Shown here piece after piece: positions 29,667-35,047 of a stretch of 35,047 nucleotides of DNA. How positions within the stretch are numbered: the stretch's first letter is position 1; each line of letters opens with the position of its first letter. The notes beneath the pieces are model-generated. The model searched no databases. It was not told the origin of the DNA and saw only the letters and a program-made list of their open reading frames with translations. Made by a program: the position numbers and the translations under genes. Source of the DNA: Streptomyces sp. CBMA29 (GTDB lineage: Bacteria; Actinomycetota; Actinomycetes; Streptomycetales; Streptomycetaceae); contig NZ_MECL01000267.1 in the NCBI RefSeq assembly GCF_014596445.1, positions 1 to 35,047 on the forward strand, read 5' to 3'.

Positions 29667-30983
29667 GTGGGTGACGCGAGCGGCAGAGGCGGCGGGACGG
29701 ACGAGGGGACGGTCCCGACCGGAACGGACGTGACGACGCCGGATCAGCGGCCGGACCTGGGGCCGGACCAGGGACGTTCACCGGAACCGGAGGGGATACC
29801 GGGGCGGATGTCGGCCGTCGGGCGCGAGCCGGGGTCCGAACCGGGACTGAATCCGGAGCCGGATTCGGAGGACGGCCCTGAGCCTGACGGTCCTGACGGC
29901 CCTGACGGCCCCGACAACCCTGACGGCCCCGACAGCCCGGCGCGCACGACCCGGCGCCGTCGCCGTACCCGCCGCGTGCTGTACACGGCCGTGATCCTGC
30001 TCTGCACCGGTGTGCTGCTGGTCGTCGGCACCGCCTACTGGGCCTTCCAGCACTACACCGGCCGCGTCGAGCGCATCCCGAACGCCTTCCCGACCGACGT
30101 ACCGGCCGCCGCGCAGCCGCAGGCGTCCAAGAGCGGCAGCCAGACCTTCCTGCTGGTCGGCCTGGACGCCAGGTCCGACCTGCCGACCACTGGCAAGGAC
30201 GCCAAGGCGCCGGAGTGGAAGCCGGGCGCCCAGCGCAGCGACACGATGATGCTGGTGCACCTGCCCGCCGACCACAGACACGCGTACGTCGTCTCGCTGC
30301 CGCGCGACTCCTGGGTGAGCATCCCGGGCCACGGCCAGGCGAAGCTGAACGCGGCCTTCTCCTGGGGCGGCCCGCCGCTGCTGATCGACACCGTGCAGCG
30401 GCTCACCAAGGTGAAGGTCGACCACCTCGCGGTGATCGACTGGAGCGGCTTCAAGAATCTGACCAACGCGGTCGGCGGCGTGGACATCACCGTCGACAAG
30501 ACGGTCGACCGCCGCAACGGCCCCGGCGGGGTCTGGACGGCCGGCCCCCACCACATGAACGGTGACGACGCCCTCGACTACGTACGCGAGCGCTACGGTC
30601 TGCCGCGCGGCGACCTGGACCGTACGCACCGGCAGCAGAATTTCCTGCGGGCCGTGCTGTCCAAGATGCTCTCCGGCGGCACCTTCTCCAACCCGCTCAA
30701 GCTGAAGCGGACCCTGGACCAGGTGACGTCCGTGGTGAGCGTGGACGACAAGCTGTCCAACGGCGATCTGCGCGACCTGGTCTGGAACATGCGCGATGTG
30801 CGCTCCTCGGACATGGTGTTCATGAACGCGCCGATCTCCGGCTTCGACACCATCAAGAAGCAGTCCGTGGTGCTGCTGGACGCCAACGGCTCCTCCGAGC
30901 TGTGGCAGGCGCTCCGCAACGACACGATGAGCGACTACCTCGCGAACAACACCGTCGACCGGCTCGGCGACAAGGTGTCGTGA
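29667..30983 (+). CDS. LytR-CpsA-Psr (LCP) family cell-wall polymer ligase
   Basis: A 438-residue protein. A roughly 95-residue acidic cytoplasmic N-terminus (Pro/Asp/Gly repeats such as PDGPDGPDGPDNPDGPD) precedes a membrane helix (RVLYTAVILLCTGVLLVVGT), then the extracellular LCP domain: TFLLVGLDARSD, QRSDTMMLVHLPAD, VVSLPRDSWVSIPGHG, AFSWGGPPLLIDTVQRLT, VDHLAVIDWSGFKNLTNAVGG and ALDYVRERYGLPRGDLDRTHRQQNFLRAV. The Arg and Asp residues that bind the polyprenyl pyrophosphate are in these blocks. The family transfers glycopolymers from lipid carriers to peptidoglycan. GTG at 29667 follows GAGGGGTGG. The coding DNA of the N-terminus is itself a short tandem repeat (GACGGCCCT-type units, 29886-29935). 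Confidence 0.93.
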   Translation: MGDASGRGGGTDEGTVPTGTDVTTPDQRPDLGPDQGRSPEPEGIPGRMSAVGREPGSEPGLNPEPDSEDGPEPDGPDGPDGPDNPDGPDSPARTTRRRRRTRRVLYTAVILLCTGVLLVVGTAYWAFQHYTGRVERIPNAFPTDVPAAAQPQASKSGSQTFLLVGLDARSDLPTTGKDAKAPEWKPGAQRSDTMMLVHLPADHRHAYVVSLPRDSWVSIPGHGQAKLNAAFSWGGPPLLIDTVQRLTKVKVDHLAVIDWSGFKNLTNAVGGVDITVDKTVDRRNGPGGVWTAGPHHMNGDDALDYVRERYGLPRGDLDRTHRQQNFLRAVLSKMLSGGTFSNPLKLKRTLDQVTSVVSVDDKLSNGDLRDLVWNMRDVRSSDMVFMNAPISGFDTIKKQSVVLLDANGSSELWQALRNDTMSDYLANNTVDRLGDKVS

Positions 30984-31122
30984 GGCGGCGTGAGGCGTTG
31001 TGAGGCGTCGTGAGGTGTCCCGCGGGTGTCATGAACGTCACGTAGGTGGCGCTGCGGGCGCGGGCCTAGGATCATTGGGTTACTTAACGGTAGTTAGCAC
31101 TGCACTCGGGGAGTGAGACACC

Positions 31123-32295
31123 TTGGCCGGATCCTCCGACTTCGACCTTTTCCGTACGTCCGAGGAGCACGACATGCTCCGGGACGCGGTCCGCTCCCTC
31201 GCGGAGGCGAAGATCGCACCGTTCGCGGCCGAGGTGGACGAACAGGGCCGCTTCCCGCAGGAGGCCCGTGACGCGCTGGAGGCCAACGACCTGCACGCGA
31301 TCCACGTCCCCGAGGCGTACGACGGCTCGGGCGCGGACGCGCTGTCCACGGTCATCGTGATCGAGGAGGTGGCGCGGGTCTGCGCCTCCTCCTCCCTCAT
31401 CCCCGCGGTCAACAAGCTCGGCTCGCTGCCCGTACAGCTCTCCGGCTCCGAGGAGCTGAAGACGAGGTACCTCGGCGCCCTGGCGCGCAAGGAGGGCATG
31501 TTCTCGTACGCGCTGTCCGAGCCCGAGGCCGGCTCGGACGCGGCGGGCATGAAGACCCGCGCGGTGCGCGACGGCGACACCTTCGTGCTCAACGGCGTCA
31601 AGCGCTGGATCACCAACGCGGGCGTCTCCGAGTTCTACACGGTCATGGCCGTCACGGACCCCGACAAGCGCTCCAAGGGCATCTCCGCGTTCGTGGTCGA
31701 GAAGGGCGACGAGGGCGTCTCCTTCGGGGCGCCGGAGAAGAAACTCGGCATCAAGGGCTCCCCGACCCGCGAGGTCTACTTCGACAACGTCCGCATCCCC
31801 GCCGACCGCATGATCGGCGCCGAGGGCACCGGCTTCGCCACCGCCATGAAGACCCTCGACCACACCCGTATCACCATCGCCGCCCAGGCCATCGGCATCG
31901 CCCAGGGCGCCCTCGACTACGCCAAGGGCTACGTCAGGGAACGCCAGCAGTTCGGCAAGGCCATCGCCGAATTCCAGGGCATCCAGTTCATGCTCGCCGA
32001 CATGGCCATGAAGCTCGAAGCCGCCCGCCAGCTCACCTACGCCGCCGCCGCCAAGTCCGAACGCGTCTCGGCCGGCGGCAAGGAGGAAGACCTCACCTTC
32101 TTCGGCGCCGCCGCCAAGTGCTACGCCTCCGACGTCGCCATGGACATCACCACCGACGCCGTCCAACTCCTCGGCGGCTACGGCTACACCCGCGACTACC
32201 CCGTCGAGCGCATGATGCGCGACGCCAAAATCACCCAGATCTACGAGGGCACCAACCAGGTCCAGCGCATCGTGATGGCGCGAAACCTCCCCTAG
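31123..32295 (+). CDS. Acyl-CoA dehydrogenase
   Basis: A 390-residue flavoenzyme catalysing alpha,beta-dehydrogenation of acyl-CoA. It has the N-terminal helical domain (SEEHDMLRDAVRSLAEAKIA), signature 1 YALSEPEAGSDAAGMKTRA, the FAD-binding ITNAGVSEFYTVMAVT region, KLGIKGSPTREVYFDNVRIP, and signature 2 QLLGGYGYTRDYPVERMMRD followed by ITQIYEGTNQVQRIVMARNL. The glutamate in IYEGT is at the usual catalytic-base position of short- and medium-chain enzymes. The start is TTG at 31123 with GGGGAGTG upstream, an uncommon start that may lower expression. Upstream, TAGGAT at 31067-31072 is a possible -10 box, and TAAC-GGTA-GTTA (31085-31096) is a weak inverted repeat that could bind a TetR-type regulator. 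Confidence 0.94.
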   Translation: MAGSSDFDLFRTSEEHDMLRDAVRSLAEAKIAPFAAEVDEQGRFPQEARDALEANDLHAIHVPEAYDGSGADALSTVIVIEEVARVCASSSLIPAVNKLGSLPVQLSGSEELKTRYLGALARKEGMFSYALSEPEAGSDAAGMKTRAVRDGDTFVLNGVKRWITNAGVSEFYTVMAVTDPDKRSKGISAFVVEKGDEGVSFGAPEKKLGIKGSPTREVYFDNVRIPADRMIGAEGTGFATAMKTLDHTRITIAAQAIGIAQGALDYAKGYVRERQQFGKAIAEFQGIQFMLADMAMKLEAARQLTYAAAAKSERVSAGGKEEDLTFFGAAAKCYASDVAMDITTDAVQLLGGYGYTRDYPVERMMRDAKITQIYEGTNQVQRIVMARNLP

Positions 32296-32473
32296 GGCGG
32301 TGTGCGGTGATAGGTGGGGGGCGGGGGTGAAGTGGGGGACGGGAGAAGGCGGTTCGGGGGAGCGAGTACAACGATCGGGGGAAGATCGCTATGTCCGGCT
32401 ATCCGGCGTAGTCCGGTGGTTCGGGCGGGTGGGATCGTCACCCGGCGCCGTTTAGCGGGCGGTTTGCGATCAA

Positions 32474-32503
32474 TTGACAAGCGGACGCGGCGGCTTGTAG
32501 AGG
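32474..32503 (+). promoter_or_regulatory. Likely promoter of the LAETG surface-protein gene
   Basis: A perfect -35 hexamer TTGACA (32474-32479) is followed after 18 nt by TAGAGG (32498-32503) as a weaker -10, about 90 nt before the GTG at 32591. The rest of the 295-nt gap 32296-32590 is G-rich without other structure I can support. Confidence 0.45.
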
Positions 32504-32590
32504 TTTGAGGGCCACAGATGGCGCGGGAGTTCGATCCCGCCCCTTGTGTGCCCTTTCCGCGCTTGTGATCCGATCCCGTGAAGGGAAGAC

Positions 32591-33286
32591 GTGTCCATAT
32601 CCCGCCGTACCGCAATCGCGGTGCGTACCATCGGTGTTGCCTCCGCCGCAGCCGCGCTCGCGCTGGGCGTCGCAGGCAACGCGTTCGCTTGCAACATCTC
32701 CGAGTTCTCCGCCAAAGCCTCGTGCGACAACGGCAAGGGCTCGATCGACGTCACCAACAAGGACTACTCCAACACGCTGGTGAACATCACCGTGTCGCAG
32801 GGGCAGACCCAGGTCGGTCACCAGGAGAACCTGACCGGGACGCGCCAGGGCGTCACCGTCAATTTCGCTGTCGACTGGTCGCCGTCCACGACGTACACGG
32901 TCACCGTCGTGAAGGCTTCCGGCCAGAAGGTCGGCACCACGGACGTGACGACGCCGGAGACCGCGTGCAAGGTCGACACCCCGACCACGCCGCCGACCGA
33001 CACTCCGTCGGACACGCCGACCACCGACACGCCGACCACGCCGGCCACCGAAACGCCGTCGACGGCCCCGTCCGACACCCCCACCGCGACGCCGAGCACC
33101 AGTGGCGCGGCGGCGGTTGACGACACCAACGCTCCCTCGCCCGCGGCCGGTGGCACCACCGACCTGGCCGAGACCGGTGGCGGCAGCAACACGGGCATGA
33201 TCGCCGGTGTCGCCGGCGCGCTCGTGGTGGTCGGCGGCGGCGCCGTCTACGGCCTGCGTCGTCGTACGGCCGGTGCGCGTCACTAA
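32591..33286 (+). CDS. LAETG-motif sortase-dependent surface protein
   Basis: A 231-residue protein: signal peptide (1-33, ending GNAFA), a beta-rich ectodomain of about 85 residues with three cysteines (CNISEF, ASCDNGKG and ETACKVD) and KGSIDVTNKDYSNTLVNITV, then a Thr/Pro/Ser/Asp-rich wall-spanning stretch of about 45 residues (units such as PTTPPTDTPSDTP), DLAETGGGSNTG as the class E sortase signal, one membrane helix (MIAGVAGALVVVGGGAVYGL) and the tail RRRTAGARH. The Pro/Thr linker is unlike the Gly/Thr linker of the surface cluster at 9.6-15.9 kb. The GTG start has GAAGGGAAG upstream. The protein should be covalently attached to peptidoglycan; the ligand is unknown. Confidence 0.9.
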   Translation: MSISRRTAIAVRTIGVASAAAALALGVAGNAFACNISEFSAKASCDNGKGSIDVTNKDYSNTLVNITVSQGQTQVGHQENLTGTRQGVTVNFAVDWSPSTTYTVTVVKASGQKVGTTDVTTPETACKVDTPTTPPTDTPSDTPTTDTPTTPATETPSTAPSDTPTATPSTSGAAAVDDTNAPSPAAGGTTDLAETGGGSNTGMIAGVAGALVVVGGGAVYGLRRRTAGARH

Positions 33287-33387
33287 GGTCACGATCCGGC
33301 CAACTACGCGTCGCTGAGGTCTCGTTCGTCACCGGCGTGTATCAATGCAAACCCTGCGCGTACCTGACAGGCAGCAGGCGATACGCT

Positions 33388-33416
33388 GCGACGCCGTCGT
33401 CATCCGACGGCGTCGC
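33388..33416. terminator. Perfect 12-bp hairpin between the LAETG gene and the next gene
   Basis: GCGACGCCGTCG (33388-33399) pairs with CGACGGCGTCGC (33405-33416) around a 5-nt loop. It lies 101 nt after the LAETG stop and 37 nt before the next ATG, so it could terminate the former transcript or act as a leader hairpin of the latter. Confidence 0.6.
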
Positions 33417-33453
33417 GGCAATCGTCCATACACCTGAAGCAGGGGGACCCTTT

Positions 33454-33876
33454 ATGGCCATTCGCAAGTCCACGATGCAGGAGCAGGTGGCTCAGGCCAT
33501 CGCGGAGATCAACCCGGGAGACCGTCCGATCGCCACGATCCACACGGTCACCGGACCGAGCCCGTGGCTGATCAACTCGCTCGGCCTGATCGCCCAGGCA
33601 TTCGTGAAGTACTACTTCGTCACGGTCACCGAGCAGGCCGTGGTCTTCCACAAGGCGGGCCGCATGAGCTCCCGCCCGAAGGAGCTCGTCGCCGCGATAC
33701 CGCGCGCCGAGGCCGCGGGCCTGGTGTCCGAGGTCAAGCGGAACGCCCTGTGGAGCTCGCTGAAGTTCCAGCTTCCCGGTGAGCCCAAGCCGACCCGGCT
33801 GAACGTGGCCCGTTACTGGCGCACCGAGCTCGACCAGTGGGTGCCCGCCGTGACCGGAGCCCCGGCCGCCGTCTGA
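33454..33876 (+). CDS. Small conserved protein, possibly a bacterial PH-like fold
   Basis: A 140-residue protein with no signal peptide. It has one moderately hydrophobic stretch (WLINSLGLIAQAFVKYYFVT, about 33-52) followed by strands (VTVTEQAVVFHKAG, LVAAIPRAEAAGLVSEVKR, LKFQLPGEPKPTRLNVAR) and a C-terminal helix (YWRTELDQWVPAV). The strand-rich middle with a closing helix resembles pleckstrin-homology-like bacterial proteins, but I do not recognise a named family. ATG at 33454 follows AGGGGGACC at good spacing, and the encoded start MAIRKSTMQEQVAQAI looks authentic. It lies alone between two strong hairpins, so it is probably a single-gene transcript. No function can be stated. Confidence 0.75.
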   Translation: MAIRKSTMQEQVAQAIAEINPGDRPIATIHTVTGPSPWLINSLGLIAQAFVKYYFVTVTEQAVVFHKAGRMSSRPKELVAAIPRAEAAGLVSEVKRNALWSSLKFQLPGEPKPTRLNVARYWRTELDQWVPAVTGAPAAV

Positions 33877-33905
33877 GCCCGAGTCATCAGACTTCCGTAC
33901 CGTCA

Positions 33906-33959
33906 CCGAAGGCCCCGGCCCCCGCTGCGACGATTCGCCGCGGGGGCCGGGGCCTTCGG
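33906..33959. terminator. Very strong bidirectional terminator, 20-bp perfect stem
   Basis: CCGAAGGCCCCGGCCCCCGC (33906-33925) pairs perfectly with the 20 nt at 33940-33959. The 14-nt loop contains a further 4-bp pair (GCGA/TCGC). It lies between the convergent genes ending at 33876 and 33993. Confidence 0.92.
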
Positions 33960-33992
33960 GTGTGTGCCGTCCGGTCGGTGCCTGCGCGGCAC

Positions 33993-35047
33993 CTACTTGG
34001 TGGCGGTCACCTTCTGGTCGTTCTTCAGCTCGTCGAAGAGCGTCTTCGCCTTCGTCATGTCCCACTTCACGGCGTCGCCGTCGTTGGGCGTCATGTAGTT
34101 GGCGTTGGCGATCGGGACCGTGACGGAGTTGCCGTCGCCGCCCGTGACGCCCTTCATGGCCCAGAACATCGAGGCCAGGTTCATCAGGCTCATCTTCTTG
34201 TCGACGATGAGCGTGTCGAGCCCGGAGCCGATCACCGGGTAGAGCTTGAACGGGTTGAGGACCGTCGCCGGCGAGGCCGCCTGGTGGGCCAGCGTCGACA
34301 GGAACTTCTGCTGGTTGCGCATCCGGCCGAGGTCCTGGTCGGCCTCCTGGTGCCGCTGCCGGACGAAGGCCAGCGACTGCTTGCCGTTGAGCTTCTGGCA
34401 GCCCGCCGAGAAGTCGGCGCCGGACGCCTTGTCCTTCAGCGGCTTGTCCAGGCACATGTTGACACCGCCGAGCGCGTTCACCAGGTTCACGAACCCGGAG
34501 AAGCCGATCTCCGCGTAGTGGTCGATGTGCAGGCCGGTGTTGTACTCGATGGTGCGGGTCAGCAGCTCGGGGCCGCCGTCGGAGTACGCGCGGTTCAGCT
34601 TGTGCGTGGAGGCCGCGTACCGCTTGCCCGACTTCTGGCCGGTGAAGGCCGGGATCGTGACGTACGAGTCGCGCGGCAGGCTCATCATGGTGGTCCCGTT
34701 GCCGCCGGTGTGCAGGATCATCATGGAGTCGGTGCGCTGGCCGTCCGCGGCGCCGGTGTGCAGGTCCTTCTCGTCCTGCTTGGTCAGCCCCTCACGGCTG
34801 TCAGAACCGACGATCAGATAGTTGGTGCCCTTGCCCGTCGGCGGCCGGTCCTCGACCTTGCTCAGGTCGACCTCGCGGCGCACTTTGGAGTCGGCCCAGA
34901 AGTACGTGGAGACGGACACCACCAGCAGTGCCACGACCAGACCGAGCGCCGTGATACCGATCTTCTTGCGGGTGCTCCAGCGCGGCCTGCGGGGGCCGGC
35001 CGCGGTCCCGCCGGCCGGGGGCGGGCCGTAGCCGCCCCCGCCCTGGC
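33993..35047 (-). CDS. LCP-family cell-wall polymer ligase, 5' end cut by the window edge
   Basis: At least 350 residues; the frame stays open to the window edge, so the start codon is outside. The visible N-terminus is Gly/Pro-rich cytoplasmic (GGGGYGPPPAGG, then RRPRWSTRKK), followed by a membrane helix (IGITALGLVVALLVVSVSTY) and the LCP domain: TNYLIVGSDSREG, QRTDSMMILHTGG, MMSLPRDSYVTIPAF, HKLNRAYSDGGPELLTRTI, IDHYAEIGFSGFVNLVNALGG and QSLAFVRQRHQEADQDLGRMRNQQKFLS split as SLAFVRQRH and DLGRMRNQQKFL. The conserved arginines and aspartates are present. Its sequence is clearly distinct from the LCP protein at 29667, so two non-identical ligases lie within 5 kb. A GTG at 34934 lies inside the membrane helix and is not a credible start. 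Confidence 0.92.
   Translation of the reverse strand, partial: QGGGGYGPPPAGGTAAGPRRPRWSTRKKIGITALGLVVALLVVSVSTYFWADSKVRREVDLSKVEDRPPTGKGTNYLIVGSDSREGLTKQDEKDLHTGAADGQRTDSMMILHTGGNGTTMMSLPRDSYVTIPAFTGQKSGKRYAASTHKLNRAYSDGGPELLTRTIEYNTGLHIDHYAEIGFSGFVNLVNALGGVNMCLDKPLKDKASGADFSAGCQKLNGKQSLAFVRQRHQEADQDLGRMRNQQKFLSTLAHQAASPATVLNPFKLYPVIGSGLDTLIVDKKMSLMNLASMFWAMKGVTGGDGNSVTVPIANANYMTPNDGDAVKWDMTKAKTLFDELKNDQKVTATK

Noticed and set aside
30984..31022. Repeated GTGAGGCG units after the first LCP gene considered as a terminator
   Set aside because: The units are direct, not inverted, and do not form a stem; only short slippage repeats.
32523..32540. T-arm-like sequence GCGGGAGTTCGATCCCGC in the gap before the LAETG gene, possible tRNA or att remnant
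   Set aside because: No acceptor, D or anticodon arms can be folded around it, the loop is six rather than seven bases, and no integrase is nearby.

Overview
The window is typical high-GC Streptomyces chromosome: G/C in nearly every third codon position, many GTG starts, tightly packed genes, LAxTG sortase sorting signals, and a SigB-family sigma factor with ATPase/STAS partners. All calls were made by reading the sequence. No database search was run, so family names rest on motif recognition.

Layout. (1) 0.07-7.2 kb: a type III PLP-dependent decarboxylase diverges from a histidine-utilisation cluster. That cluster holds hutU, an M20 amidohydrolase annotated in this family as allantoate amidohydrolase, hutF and hutI. 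There is no hutH and no classical hutG in view, so the M20 enzyme is a candidate for the missing last step. A Streptomyces-type interspersed repeat lies between hutU and the M20 gene. (2) 7.2-9.3 kb: a SigB/SigF-family sigma factor (sigI-like) diverges from a STAS anti-anti-sigma factor and a HATPase anti-sigma factor, a complete partner-switching set. (3) 9.6-15.9 kb: five consecutive same-strand genes for exported proteins. Two carry LAxTG sorting signals, one ends in a WxL-like domain with no anchor, one is a DUF916-type membrane protein (the usual partner of WxL proteins), and one is a membrane-anchored protein with a neocarzinostatin/Ig-like domain. Three copies of an ATCTGA-N7-TCAGAT palindrome precede the first three genes. 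This is the best candidate for an under-described system: an actinobacterial WxL-like cell-surface complex that uses sortase anchoring.

(4) 15.9-19.4 kb: an accessory-looking stretch with a GNAT acetyltransferase, a GntR/UTRA repressor with a perfect operator-like palindrome, a decayed anti-sigma-type ATPase, and a translationally coupled XRE-ImmA/IrrE metallopeptidase plus PIN-like nuclease pair resembling a toxin-antitoxin module. (5) 19.6-21.6 kb: an OmpR-type response regulator and histidine kinase. (6) 21.7-26.9 kb: GtrA-family membrane protein, purK-purE, an M19 dipeptidase and a YbhN/LPG-synthase-type membrane protein. (7) 27.1-28.1 kb: a VOC protein divergent from a CGNR zinc-finger regulator, with four GGTWAC half-sites between them. 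(8) 28.2-35.0 kb: a UDP-glucose/GDP-mannose dehydrogenase-type enzyme, an LCP-family protein, an acyl-CoA dehydrogenase, an LAETG surface protein, a small conserved protein, and a second LCP protein cut by the window edge. Three strong hairpins (7.2, 28.2 and 33.9 kb) lie between convergent genes.

The window is rich in cell-envelope functions: sortase substrates, two LCP ligases, a nucleotide-sugar dehydrogenase, GtrA and YbhN-like membrane proteins. I saw no rRNA, tRNA, CRISPR array, insertion sequence or transposase. No gene-free gap exceeds 300 bases; the largest (9341-9625, 22271-22560, 32296-32590) are described below.
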